Shown here piece by piece: positions 8,049 through 16,546 of a stretch of DNA of 42,674 bases. The notes beneath the pieces were generated by a model that was given only the letters and a program-made list of their open reading frames with translations, was not told the origin of the DNA and did no database searches. The DNA is from Novosphingobium sp. Chol11 (GTDB lineage Bacteria > Pseudomonadota > Alphaproteobacteria > Sphingomonadales > Sphingomonadaceae). Both the position numbers and the translations under genes were made by a program. Numbering within the stretch: the stretch's first letter is position 1; the number at the start of each line of letters is the position of its first letter. The stretch covers positions 1 through 42,674 of the forward strand of contig CAMDQO010000024.1 in NCBI GenBank assembly GCA_945906105.1. The letters run 5' to 3'.

Positions 8049-8906
8049 ATGAAAATCGGCATCAACATGCTGCTGTGGACCGGGCACGTAACCGAAGAAC
8101 ACGTGCCCGCGCTTCAGGCGCTAAAGGCCACTGGATTTGATGGGGTCGAAATACCGGTATTCGACACTGCGAGCGAAGATCATTATCGCTGGCTGGGCAG
8201 CGTTCTCGATGACATCGGACTGGAGCGCACCGTGGTCGCGCTGATCCCCGACGAGGAACACAACCCGCTGTCGGCGAACGCCGCGCACCGGCAGGGCGCT
8301 GTTGATCACCTGCGCCGGGTGATTGATTGTTCACAAATCCTGGGCGGGCAAGTTCTCGCCGGGCCATGGTTCCAACCGCTGGGTGTATTCACCGGCGAAA
8401 GGCCGACCGAAGTAGAGCTCGATCGTTGTGCCACGGTTCACCGAGAGGTTTTGCCTCACCTCGCCGCCGCCGGGATGACAGCGGGGCTTGAGCCGCTCAA
8501 CCGCTTCGAGGCCTATCTGCTCAACACTTGCGAACAATCCATCGCTTATGCGCAGCGCGTCGGGGGTGAAGGCATTGGCATCCTCTACGACACCTTCCAC
8601 GCCCACATCGAAGAGAAAGACCCGCTGGCAGCGCTTCATGCGCTCCATGCCTCGGGATCGCTCGGCCATGTCCACATATCCGAGAACGATCGCGGCACGC
8701 CGGGGCGCGGCCACGCCAAGATCCGTGAGACGATCACCGCGCTGAAGCAGCTTGGCTATGACGGCTGGATGACCATCGAGGCTTTTGGGAGGGCGGTGCC
8801 TGAATTGGCCGCTGCCACCCGTGTCTGGCGCGATTTCTTTGCCAGTCCCGAGGAAGTTTACACCGAGGGCTACAGCCTGATCCGCGATTGCTGGGATGCC
8901 GCCTGA
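8049..8906 (+). CDS. D-psicose/D-tagatose 3-epimerase-like TIM-barrel protein
   Basis: A 285-residue TIM barrel whose length and residue spacing match the ketose 3-epimerase family. The metal tetrad is Glu148 (GLEPLNRFE), Asp181 (YDTFH), His207 (GHVHISEND) and Glu244 (TIEAFG), very close to the positions known for Agrobacterium psicose 3-epimerase. It would interconvert C3 epimers of a ketose, or act on a keto-sugar or hydroxypyruvate-like compound. It begins 5 bases after the MFS gene stop and is the second epimerase-type barrel of the operon. Both barrels have complete metal sites, so they are likely to work on different intermediates. Confidence 0.85.
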   Translation: MKIGINMLLWTGHVTEEHVPALQALKATGFDGVEIPVFDTASEDHYRWLGSVLDDIGLERTVVALIPDEEHNPLSANAAHRQGAVDHLRRVIDCSQILGGQVLAGPWFQPLGVFTGERPTEVELDRCATVHREVLPHLAAAGMTAGLEPLNRFEAYLLNTCEQSIAYAQRVGGEGIGILYDTFHAHIEEKDPLAALHALHASGSLGHVHISENDRGTPGRGHAKIRETITALKQLGYDGWMTIEAFGRAVPELAAATRVWRDFFASPEEVYTEGYSLIRDCWDAA

Positions 8907-8922
8907 ATCAGCCTGACTCAAT

Positions 8923-8943
8923 ATAGTTTGCTTTTTGAACTAT
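8923..8943. other. A/T-rich inverted repeat between operon genes
   Basis: ATAGTT (8923-8928) and AACTAT (8938-8943) form a 6-bp inverted repeat around TGCTTTTTG. The surrounding 40 bases are much richer in A/T than their neighbours. It could be an attenuator or an internal promoter ahead of the dehydrogenase genes. Weak. Confidence 0.3.
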
Positions 8944-8990
8944 TATTGTGTTCAGAAACGATTGCTGCCTTGTTTGAAGGGACTTGCCCC

Positions 8991-9620
8991 GTGACTGATA
9001 TCGTGTCCGAACTTTTGTCGATGGACCGGCGCTCAATGCTCGCCCGCGTGGCTTTGCTAATCGGTGCTTCCGCGCTGCCTGCATCGGCTCTGGCAGCACC
9101 CGCAAAGAAGGCGAAGCGCTTTCTTACCGCATCACAACTCACGCTGCTCGGCGCGGTGGCAGATACGATCCTGCCCGCGACTGACACGCCCGGCGCGCTG
9201 GCCGCACAAGTACCGGTCAAGCTCGACGGACTGCTGGCTGGCTGGGCCTCAGCCCAAACCCGCACCAAGATCACCGGCGCGCTAGCCCGTATTGACGCCG
9301 CAGCGATGACGAAGAAGAATAAGCATTTCGCAGTGCTTCCTGCTGCTGAGCGTGATGCGGTGCTGCGTCCGCACGATGCGGCTGCGCTGCAAAAAGTTGC
9401 GCCGCCGCCCAATGCTCCCAAGCCCAACCTGTTTTCTCAGGTCAACTATGTTGCCGATCCGGGCTACCTCAGGATCAAGGAACTGGTGTTCAATCTTTAC
9501 TACTTCAGCGAGGCCGCCATGACCCATGAGCTGATTTACGAGCATGTGCCGGGTCAATGGCAACCTTCCATCAAGCTTACCCCGCAATCGCGCCCATACA
9601 TGGGCACCGGCCCTTTCTGA
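8991..9620 (+). CDS. Tat-exported small subunit of a GMC dehydrogenase (gluconate 2-dehydrogenase subunit 3 family)
   Basis: A 209-residue protein of the gluconate 2-dehydrogenase subunit 3 family (related to LacC and to the gamma subunit of FAD-dependent glucose dehydrogenase). GTG 8991 is taken as the start because GAAGGGA lies about 8 bases upstream. Residues 12-17 are DRRSML, a twin-arginine motif, followed by a hydrophobic stretch ending in ALPASALAAP. Known relatives are assembly/hitchhiker partners that carry the catalytic flavoprotein across the membrane. The C-terminal region LRIKELVFNLYYFSEAAMTHEL is typical of the family. It lies 32 bases before the GMC gene. Confidence 0.88.
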   Translation: MTDIVSELLSMDRRSMLARVALLIGASALPASALAAPAKKAKRFLTASQLTLLGAVADTILPATDTPGALAAQVPVKLDGLLAGWASAQTRTKITGALARIDAAAMTKKNKHFAVLPAAERDAVLRPHDAAALQKVAPPPNAPKPNLFSQVNYVADPGYLRIKELVFNLYYFSEAAMTHELIYEHVPGQWQPSIKLTPQSRPYMGTGPF

Positions 9621-9652
9621 GATCTGGCCCGTTGTGATCGGAGAATACCAAG

Positions 9653-11341
9653 ATGTTTGATGCAATTGTCATCGGCTCAGGCATGAGCGGCGGTATCGCT
9701 GCCAAGGAACTGTGCGAGCGCGGCCTCAAAGTTCTGGTCATCGAACGCGGACGCAAGATCGTCCACGGCGAAGACTATATGGACACCCAGATGCCGTGGG
9801 AACTGCCCAACAACAACATGATCCCCGAGGACGAGCTGGCGCGCGACTATCCGATCCAGAGCCAGTGTTACGCGGTGAATGCTGCCACCAAGAAGTTCTG
9901 GGTCAAGGACAGCGAGCACCCCTATACCACGCCCGAGGGCAAGCCTTTTGCCTGGATCAGGGGCTATCACCTTGGCGGGCGTTCGATCATGTGGGGGCGG
10001 CAATCATACCGGCTGTCAGAGCAGGATTTCGGAGCCAACGCCAAGGATGGCCATGGCTGTGACTGGCCGATCCGCTACGCCGATCTCGCACCGTGGTATG
10101 ACCATATCGAGACGTTCATCGGCGTCGCCGGTTCGAAAGAAGGTTTGCCGCAGCTGCCCGATGGCCAGTTTTTGCCAGAATTCGCGCTCAATGATGGTGA
10201 AAAGCTGTTCAAGGCATCGGTCGAAGCGAAGTTCCCGGGACGCAAGGTGATCTCTGGCCGCAATGCCAACCTTTCTGTCGCGCAGCCGCATCATGAGGAA
10301 CTGGGCCGCTCGTCTTGCCAGAACCGTTCGATTTGCGAACGCGGTTGCAGCTTCGGGGCCAACCATACCAGTCTGAGCTCATCACTCCCGGCAGCCGAAC
10401 GTACCGGCAACCTGACCATTGTTACCGATGCTATCGTTCATTCGCTGGTGCAGGATCCCAAGACCGGCAAGATCACCTCGGTGCGCGTGATTGATGCCAA
10501 GACCATGCAGGGCCGCACCTATGAGGCGAAGATCTTCTTCCTCAATGCCTCAGCGATTGCATCGGCGCAGATCCTGCTCAACTCGACCAGCGAGGCGAAC
10601 CCGCGCGGGCTGTGCAACAAGTCCGATCAGCTGGGTCGCAACCTGATGGATCACCTCTATGCGCTGACCACGGCTGGCATTTTTCCGCAATATCCCAAAG
10701 ACAGCTATTACAAGGGGCGTCGCCCCACCGGCATCTATATCCCGCGTTTCCGGAACGTCACCGAGGAAGCTGACGGCTATGTTCGCGGTTATGGCTACCA
10801 GGGCGGGGTAATGCGCATGGGCGGCAAGCCGCAGGCAACCGCGCCGGGCCTCGGCCAGGAAATCAAGGAACGCGGACGCAAGTTCGGTCCGTGGATGGCC
10901 TTCATTTCAGGCTTCGGCGAGATGCTGCCCAGTCCTGATAACCGGGTTACTCTGAATCCGGCGCGCAAGGACAAATGGGGCATTCCCCTGGTTCACATCG
11001 ATGTCTCGCTTGGCAAGAACGAACATACGATGAGCAAGCAGATCCTAGCCGACGGCAAGGCAATGATCGAGGCGGCTGGCGGCATGGTCATCAGTCAGGC
11101 AAGTGAAGCCGGAACACCGGGTCTGGGCATCCACGAGATGGGCACCGCGCGCATGGGCCGCGATCCGATGACATCGGTGTTCAACGGCTTCAATCAGGCA
11201 CACGAAGCGGCCAACCTGTTCTGCACTGATGGCGCAGTCATGGCTTCCAGCGGCTGCCAGAACCCGTCGCTCACCTACATGGCCCTTACCGCGCGCGCGG
11301 CCGACTATGCCGCCGGGCTGCTGAAGCAAGGCATGCTCTGA
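9653..11341 (+). CDS. GMC-family FAD dehydrogenase with iron-sulfur motif (Lac-type / glucoside 3-dehydrogenase-like)
   Basis: A 562-residue glucose-methanol-choline oxidoreductase. The FAD motif GSGMSGG is at residues 8-14. Cys222, Cys228 and Cys232 form C-x5-C-x3-C, the pattern that binds a [3Fe-4S] cluster in bacterial FAD glucose dehydrogenase and glucoside 3-dehydrogenases. His494 (GIHEMG) and Asn537 (CQNPSLTYM) are the expected catalytic pair. It has no signal peptide, so export with its Tat-bearing partner is likely. Relatives oxidise sugars at C1 or glycosides at C3 in the periplasm and pass electrons to a cytochrome c. No cytochrome gene is present in the window. Site of oxidation is inferred from the neighbours. 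Confidence 0.9.
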   Translation: MFDAIVIGSGMSGGIAAKELCERGLKVLVIERGRKIVHGEDYMDTQMPWELPNNNMIPEDELARDYPIQSQCYAVNAATKKFWVKDSEHPYTTPEGKPFAWIRGYHLGGRSIMWGRQSYRLSEQDFGANAKDGHGCDWPIRYADLAPWYDHIETFIGVAGSKEGLPQLPDGQFLPEFALNDGEKLFKASVEAKFPGRKVISGRNANLSVAQPHHEELGRSSCQNRSICERGCSFGANHTSLSSSLPAAERTGNLTIVTDAIVHSLVQDPKTGKITSVRVIDAKTMQGRTYEAKIFFLNASAIASAQILLNSTSEANPRGLCNKSDQLGRNLMDHLYALTTAGIFPQYPKDSYYKGRRPTGIYIPRFRNVTEEADGYVRGYGYQGGVMRMGGKPQATAPGLGQEIKERGRKFGPWMAFISGFGEMLPSPDNRVTLNPARKDKWGIPLVHIDVSLGKNEHTMSKQILADGKAMIEAAGGMVISQASEAGTPGLGIHEMGTARMGRDPMTSVFNGFNQAHEAANLFCTDGAVMASSGCQNPSLTYMALTARAADYAAGLLKQGML

Positions 11342-11384
11342 CCCTCATTAAGTCCAGCGCCTCAAATATCCGGAGACGAAACCG

Positions 11385-12518
11385 ATGACCTTAAAGAACC
11401 TCCTGCTCGGCGCTGTCCTAGCCAGCACTGCCGCAATCACCACACCTGCCTTCGCCGCCGCACCAGTGACGGACTGCCCGAACCGTGATGCGCCGTTCTC
11501 GCTCGATTCTCCGCTGATCGACATACTGCTGAGCCCGGCGGCTAACGCAATTCTGGAAGAAGCGGCCCCCGGTCGGCTCAGCAAGATGCCAGCTCGCTTC
11601 GTTGGAACTTCAGCACCGACTTTTGCTGCCATCCTGACCTTGCGTGACGCATCAATGTTCACTGGACTCAAAGCAGATGCAGTTGCCGCGCTTGAGCCCA
11701 AGCTGAAAGCAATCCCGGTGACGGCAGCCGACAAGATCCTGCGCTGCCAGCGTTATGACAACGAGCGCCCACAGTTCAATCTGCCCAAGGGCCAGCGTCA
11801 TCTGCTGCTGTTTGAAAAGATCAACGGCTTCAAGGATGAGCCTTCGGTCAATGCCGCCCGCGCCGCGCTCACCGATATGGCCAAGCGCAAAGGCTGGGCT
11901 CTGGCGGTCACCGACAAGGGCGGTGCCATCAATCCCAAGACCTTGCAAAAATTCGATGCTGTGATCTGGAACAACATCAGCGGCGACGTGCTGACGCTGT
12001 CGCAGCGCAAAGCTTTGCAGAACTACCTCAAGACCGGCGGCGGTTTCGTCGCCTTTCACGGCTCGGCTGGCGATCCCGCCTATTTCTGGGACTGGTATGC
12101 CGACAGCCTGCTCGGCGCGCGTTTCAAGGGCCACCCGATGGCGCCGCAGTTTCAGGATGCCCGCGTCGCTGTTGCCAATCCTGCCCACCCGATTGCCAAA
12201 GGGCTGCCGGGCGAATGGGTGATGAATGATGAGTGGTACTCGTTCAGGAACAACCCCCGTGCAGCCGGTGCCAATGTGGTGCTGACGCTGGATGAATCGA
12301 CCTACAAGCCCGACGGCATGATGAAGCAGGATCTGCGTATGGGTAGCGATCACCCGCTGGCCTGGACCAACTGCATCGGCAAAGGCCGGATGTTCTATTC
12401 CGCGATCGGCCACCGTCCCGAAACCTACAGTCAGCCGCAACACGTGACGCTGCTGGAAAATGCCATCGACTGGGCTGCTGACAAGCGTCAGCCCTGCAAA
12501 GTAGCGGACAAGCGCTAG
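11385..12518 (+). CDS. Exported ThuA-domain protein
   Basis: A 377-residue protein with a clear signal peptide (residues 1-25, ending TPAFA-A). Residues about 30-120 are an N-terminal region of unknown type. From about 140 there is a ThuA-like, glutamine-amidotransferase-type domain (RHLLLFEKINGFKDEP, later GGGFVAFHGSAGDPAYFWDW). ThuA domains are known from trehalose utilisation in rhizobia and often sit with glycoside-oxidation genes, where a role in handling 3-keto-disaccharides has been proposed. Being exported, it would act in the periplasm next to the GMC dehydrogenase. It is the last gene of this operon and ends 2 bases from the convergent LacI gene. Confidence 0.8.
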   Translation: MTLKNLLLGAVLASTAAITTPAFAAAPVTDCPNRDAPFSLDSPLIDILLSPAANAILEEAAPGRLSKMPARFVGTSAPTFAAILTLRDASMFTGLKADAVAALEPKLKAIPVTAADKILRCQRYDNERPQFNLPKGQRHLLLFEKINGFKDEPSVNAARAALTDMAKRKGWALAVTDKGGAINPKTLQKFDAVIWNNISGDVLTLSQRKALQNYLKTGGGFVAFHGSAGDPAYFWDWYADSLLGARFKGHPMAPQFQDARVAVANPAHPIAKGLPGEWVMNDEWYSFRNNPRAAGANVVLTLDESTYKPDGMMKQDLRMGSDHPLAWTNCIGKGRMFYSAIGHRPETYSQPQHVTLLENAIDWAADKRQPCKVADKR

Positions 12519-12520
12519 GG

Positions 12521-13597
12521 TCAGGACCTAGGCGGTGCCCCATCAGAACCGCGTGAAATCAGAGCGAAATCGAAGAGCTCCTTTCGTGGAGCATCTTCCT
12601 GCCCCGAAAGCCGTGCGCGCGCGGCTTCGGTCAACATGCGAATCGCCTGTTGCGCCATTTCGGCGATAGGCTGACGGATCGTCGTTAGTTCGGGCCAGAT
12701 GGTCGTAGCCATGGCGGTATCATCGAAGCCGCAGATCGACAGATCACGCGGCACATCAAGGCCAAATTTATGCGCCACGGCAAGACTGGCTGCGGCCATA
12801 TCGTCATTGCTGGCGAAAATTGCCGTGGGGGGGTGCTCGCAGGTCAGCAAGCGTTCGGCGGCGGCCAGCCCGGAACGATAGGTAAAATCGCCCGCCGCGA
12901 TCAGTGACGGATCGAGGGCTATGTCGGCTTCGCTGAGCGCCCGTTCATAGCCCAGGCGGCGCAGGCCACTCGATGTCTGGTTACTGTCGCCAGCGATGAA
13001 GCCGATGCGGCGATGGCCCTGGCCAATCAACCGCACCGTCATGGCATGAGCCGCTGCTTCATCGTCAATACTGACAGCATGGGCAAACAGTGCAGTCTTG
13101 CCCGTGGCGATCTGCACCATCGGCATCGCAGCATCTTGAAGGGCTTGCAGCAAAGCCGGATCTTCACACAGTGGAGGCGGGAGGAGCACAGCGTCGATGC
13201 GGTGATTAACCAGCCGAGCGACAAGGACAGCCGCTTTCTCCGCGCCAAAACACGGCTCCAGAGTCAGTTCCACATTGCAGGCACCGGCTTCGGCGAGGCT
13301 GCCAAGCAGCAGTTCGCTGAGATAGGCGGCGCTGGGGTTGCTATGCAGCAGGGCGATGCGCAACTGATGCCCGCCAGCCAGACTGCGGGCGGCAGGATTG
13401 GGAACATAGCTCAGGCTGCGAATGATAGCCTGCACCTTTTGGCGCGTTTCGGCGACTACATTGGGCTCACCATTCACCACCCGCGATACGGTCATCGGTG
13501 ATACACCGGCTTCGCGCGCAACATCGGCGAGCGTCGTACTGCCTCGACCTCGGCGAGAAATGCGCGGCTTAGCTGGCTGGCTGATTTCGTCCCCCAT
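12521..13597 (-). CDS. LacI-family transcriptional repressor of the sugar regulon
   Basis: A 358-residue regulator. The helix-turn-helix occupies about residues 20-45 (TLADVAREAGVSPMTVSRVV), followed by the hinge region NPAARSLAGG at about 68-77. The periplasmic-binding-protein-like effector domain includes AIFASNDDMAAASLAVA and GFDDTAMATTIWPELTTIRQ. It is transcribed divergently from xylB and faces the end of the keto-glycoside operon, so it is placed to control both. Two similar operators (4456-4469, 13661-13674) support this. The effector is probably a sugar such as xylose or the glycoside, but that is inferred. Confidence 0.9.
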   Translation of the reverse strand: MGDEISQPAKPRISRRGRGSTTLADVAREAGVSPMTVSRVVNGEPNVVAETRQKVQAIIRSLSYVPNPAARSLAGGHQLRIALLHSNPSAAYLSELLLGSLAEAGACNVELTLEPCFGAEKAAVLVARLVNHRIDAVLLPPPLCEDPALLQALQDAAMPMVQIATGKTALFAHAVSIDDEAAAHAMTVRLIGQGHRRIGFIAGDSNQTSSGLRRLGYERALSEADIALDPSLIAAGDFTYRSGLAAAERLLTCEHPPTAIFASNDDMAAASLAVAHKFGLDVPRDLSICGFDDTAMATTIWPELTTIRQPIAEMAQQAIRMLTEAARARLSGQEDAPRKELFDFALISRGSDGAPPRS

Positions 13598-13628
13598 GCC
13601 TAGCGCCTATTCTGCCTCACGCCTCGGT

Positions 13629-13649
13629 GCAAGCGATTCACGCGCTTGC
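13629..13649. promoter_or_regulatory. Inverted repeat in the LacI-xylB intergenic region
   Basis: GCAAGCG (13629-13635) and CGCTTGC (13643-13649) form a perfect 7-bp inverted repeat with a 7-base spacer. It overlaps the proposed -35 box of xylB and could be a second operator or an autoregulatory site for the divergent LacI gene. Confidence 0.4.
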
Positions 13650-13675
13650 TTTTTCTGTCATGGTAGCGCTATCTT
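13646..13675 (+). promoter_or_regulatory. Candidate xylB promoter
   Basis: TTGCTT (13646-13651) and TATCTT (13670-13675) are separated by 18 bases. The LacI-type operator fills the spacer and touches the -10 box. Read by eye. Confidence 0.35.
13661..13674. promoter_or_regulatory. LacI-family operator, site 2
   Basis: TGGTAGCGCTATCT contains the perfect palindrome TAGCGCTA and the same first ten bases as the 4456-4469 site except one. It sits between the divergent LacI gene and xylB, inside the candidate promoter, as expected for repression. Confidence 0.65.
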
Positions 13676-13705
13676 GCAATCATTAATATGGGAGAGCCGC
13701 TGATC

Positions 13706-15154
13706 ATGTTCCTCGGCATTGATATGGGCACGTCTGGCGTCAAGGCCGTGATCATCGATGAGCGCGGCAAGGTTTGCGATCAGGCGAACGCACCGCTCAT
13801 TGTATCGCGCCCGCAAGCCTTGTGGTCAGAACAGAACCCGCTGGACTGGTGGACCGCTACCGATGCGGCAGTTCTGGCACTGGCTGCCAATCTGCGGGCG
13901 AGTGCGCAGGGCATCGGCCTTGCCGGGCAGATGCACGGCGCAACATTGCTGGGGGCCGATGACCAGCCCTTGCGTCCGGCGATCCTGTGGAATGATGGCC
14001 GCAGCTTTGCCGAATGTGCGGAGTTGGAATCTGCGGTGCCAGACTCGCGCCGCATCACCGGCAACATAGCCATGCCCGGCTTCACCGCGCCCAAGCTGGC
14101 CTGGGTTCGCAAACATGAGCCTGATGTTTTCGCGCAAATCAGCAGCGTTCTGCTGCCCAAGGACTATGTCCGCTTGTGCATGACCGGCGACAAGGCTTCA
14201 GACATGGCTGACAGTGCTGGAACGCTGTGGCTGGACGTGGCGGCGCGGGCCTGGAGCGAGACGATGCTGGCTGCTTGTGGCCTGTCGGCCCAACAGATGC
14301 CCAAGCTATACGAAGGCAGCGAGGCCACCGGCTGTTTGCGCGCCGAGGTGGCTGCCGCCTGGGGTATGGCGCCGGTGCCGGTGATCGCAGGCGGCGGTGA
14401 TAACGCAGCAGGTGCGCTAGGTGTTGGCGTAATCGGCGATGGCGATGCGATGCTTTCGCTGGGCACTTCGGGGGTGATTTTTGTTGCCACAAAGGACTTC
14501 CGGCCCAATCCGGCCCGCGCAGTTCATGCGTTCTGCCATTGCCTGCCCGCTATGTGGCACCAGATGGCCGTCCATCTTTCTGCGGCATCCTGTATTGACT
14601 GGGCAGCACGGCTGACCGGCAGTGATGGTCCGGCGGCGCTGTTCGCTCTGGCGGAAAGTGCCGGGCCAGCAGCGGGGCCGGAACTGTTCCTGCCCTATCT
14701 TTCCGGCGAACGAACACCGCATAATGACCCCCATGTGCGCGGGGCCCTGCTTGGCCTTGATAATGAAACCAGCCCGGCAAAGCTGGCGCAGTCGGTGCTC
14801 GAAGGCGTTGCATTTGCCCTTGCCGACGGGCTGGATGCCTTGCGCGAAGCGGGAACGAAGGTGCAGGCGCTGTCGGTGATCGGCGGTGGGGCGCGGTCAG
14901 CCTATTGGGGCCAGATCATCGCCGCTGCACTCAATACGCCGCTCGTCTATCTTGAGGGCGGCGAGGTTGGTCCTTCGCTTGGCGCTGCCAGGCTCGCCCA
15001 AATCGCAGTCACAGGAGAGGCTCCGGCGGCCGTCTGCACCCGTCCGCCCGTGTCCCGCATTATCGAACCCGATGCCGCCCTTGCCGAGCGTCTTGCCCCC
15101 AAACTTGCGCGCTTCCGCGCAGCCTATCCGCTTATCAGCCAGATCAAGGAGTAA
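13706..15154 (+). CDS. xylB: Xylulokinase
   Basis: A 482-residue FGGY-family carbohydrate kinase. It shows the N-terminal phosphate-binding motif [24 protein letters not shown] near residue 75, the substrate-side ILWNDGR, the ATP-domain SLGTSGVIF and a C-terminal [14 protein letters not shown]. The combination and the immediate xylA neighbour point to ATP-dependent phosphorylation of D-xylulose to xylulose 5-phosphate. ATG 13706 is used because GGGAGA lies about 10 bases upstream; an in-frame ATG at 13688 lies before that site. First gene of the xylB-xylA-GH79 operon, under the second LacI-type operator. Confidence 0.92.
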   Translation: MFLGIDMGTSGVKAVIIDERGKVCDQANAPLIVSRPQALWSEQNPLDWWTATDAAVLALAANLRASAQGIGLAGQMHGATLLGADDQPLRPAILWNDGRSFAECAELESAVPDSRRITGNIAMPGFTAPKLAWVRKHEPDVFAQISSVLLPKDYVRLCMTGDKASDMADSAGTLWLDVAARAWSETMLAACGLSAQQMPKLYEGSEATGCLRAEVAAAWGMAPVPVIAGGGDNAAGALGVGVIGDGDAMLSLGTSGVIFVATKDFRPNPARAVHAFCHCLPAMWHQMAVHLSAASCIDWAARLTGSDGPAALFALAESAGPAAGPELFLPYLSGERTPHNDPHVRGALLGLDNETSPAKLAQSVLEGVAFALADGLDALREAGTKVQALSVIGGGARSAYWGQIIAAALNTPLVYLEGGEVGPSLGAARLAQIAVTGEAPAAVCTRPPVSRIIEPDAALAERLAPKLARFRAAYPLISQIKE

Positions 15155-15161
15155 CCCCTTC

Positions 15162-16475
15162 ATGTCCGCCGATTATTTCGCTCCGTTTGACATCATTCGC
15201 TACGAAGGCCCGGACAGCGCCAATGACCTTGCCTACCGCTGGTATGACAAGGACCGCGTGGTTCTGGGCAAGCGGATGGAAGACCATCTGCGTTTCGCGG
15301 TGTGTTTCTGGCACAGCTTCTGCTGGCCGGGCAGTGATGTGTTCGGTGCCGGCACCTTCAGCCGTCCGTGGCACGCTGGTCCGAACGATGCCGAAGCCGC
15401 CAAGGCCAAGCGCGCGGCTGCATTAAGCTTCGTCGAAAAGCTCGACGTGCCGTTCTACTGCTTCCACGATGTCGATGTCATGGCTGATGCCACCGATGTC
15501 TCCTCGTTCCGCCGCAGCTTTGCCGAGGCAGTGGATCACCTAGAGAAATTGCAAGCCACCCATGGCCGCAAGTTGCTGTGGGGCACCGCCAACCTGTTCA
15601 GCCATCCGCGTTATATGGCGGGCGCATCGACCAATCCCGATCCCGAAGTCTTCGCCTGGGCTGCTCTGCAGGTGCGTGATGCACTGGATGCCACGCACCG
15701 GCTGGGCGGGGCGAACTATGTGCTGTGGGGCGGGCGTGAAGGTTATGACACGATCCTCAACACCGAGCTTGGCATCGAGCAGGAGAACTTCGGCAGGTTC
15801 CTGTCTCTGGTGGTCGATCACAAGCACCGCATCGGCTTCAAGGGCGCGATCCTGATCGAACCCAAGCCGCACGAACCAACCAAGCACCAGTATGATTTCG
15901 ATACCCAGACGGTTTACGGCTTCCTCAAGCGTTTCGGGCTGGAAAACGAGGTCAAGGTCAATATCGAGGCCAACCACGCCACGCTGGGCGGGCATACCTT
16001 TGAACACGAAATCGCCATGGCGCGCGCGCTGGGCATTTTCGGCTCGATCGATGCCAATCGCGGCGATCACCAGAATGGCTGGGATACCGACCAGTTCCCC
16101 AATTCGGTCGAGGAACTGACTCTGGCCATGCTGGAAATCATTCGAGCGGGTGGATTTAGCACCGGTGGCTTCAACTTCGATGCCAAGGTGCGTCGCCAGT
16201 CCATCGATGCTGCCGATCTCTTCCACGGTCACATCGGCGGGATTGATACCATCGCTCAGGCACTGATCAAGGCCGAAGCGATCATCCACGATGGCCGCGT
16301 CGATCTCTTCCGCAAGGAACGCTATGCCGGCTGGCAGGGCGATCTGGGCAAAGCAATCCACGCGCCCGACACCACTTTGGCTGCGGTTGCTGAGATTGCC
16401 ATTCAAGGCAACCTTGCCCCACAACCACGCTCCGGGCGGCAGGAATGGCTCGAAAACATGATCAACCGTTTTTAA
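15162..16475 (+). CDS. xylA: Xylose isomerase
   Basis: A 437-residue enzyme converting D-xylose to D-xylulose. Catalytic His102 and Asp105 (CFHDVD), the metal ligand Glu233 and Lys235 (IEPKPHEPT), and Glu269 with His272 ([11 protein letters not shown]) all align with the E. coli enzyme positions within one residue. WGGREGYDT at 189-197 is the family signature. The start is ATG 15162 with AAGGA upstream, 7 bases after xylB. The frame is open much further upstream inside xylB, but those codons are not part of the family. Full length, no visible damage. Confidence 0.96.
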   Translation: MSADYFAPFDIIRYEGPDSANDLAYRWYDKDRVVLGKRMEDHLRFAVCFWHSFCWPGSDVFGAGTFSRPWHAGPNDAEAAKAKRAAALSFVEKLDVPFYCFHDVDVMADATDVSSFRRSFAEAVDHLEKLQATHGRKLLWGTANLFSHPRYMAGASTNPDPEVFAWAALQVRDALDATHRLGGANYVLWGGREGYDTILNTELGIEQENFGRFLSLVVDHKHRIGFKGAILIEPKPHEPTKHQYDFDTQTVYGFLKRFGLENEVKVNIEANHATLGGHTFEHEIAMARALGIFGSIDANRGDHQNGWDTDQFPNSVEELTLAMLEIIRAGGFSTGGFNFDAKVRRQSIDAADLFHGHIGGIDTIAQALIKAEAIIHDGRVDLFRKERYAGWQGDLGKAIHAPDTTLAAVAEIAIQGNLAPQPRSGRQEWLENMINRF

Positions 16476-16546
16476 TGTCACTGAAACAGCCGCGCCCACT
16501 TGTCGGTCGCCCGGCTGGAGGGCGGCACCAAGTGGAACTGGCACCT

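Noticed and set aside
14886..15161. Upstream extension of xylose isomerase by 92 codons
   Set aside because: It lies inside xylB in another frame; the ATG at 15162 with AAGGA gives the normal family start.
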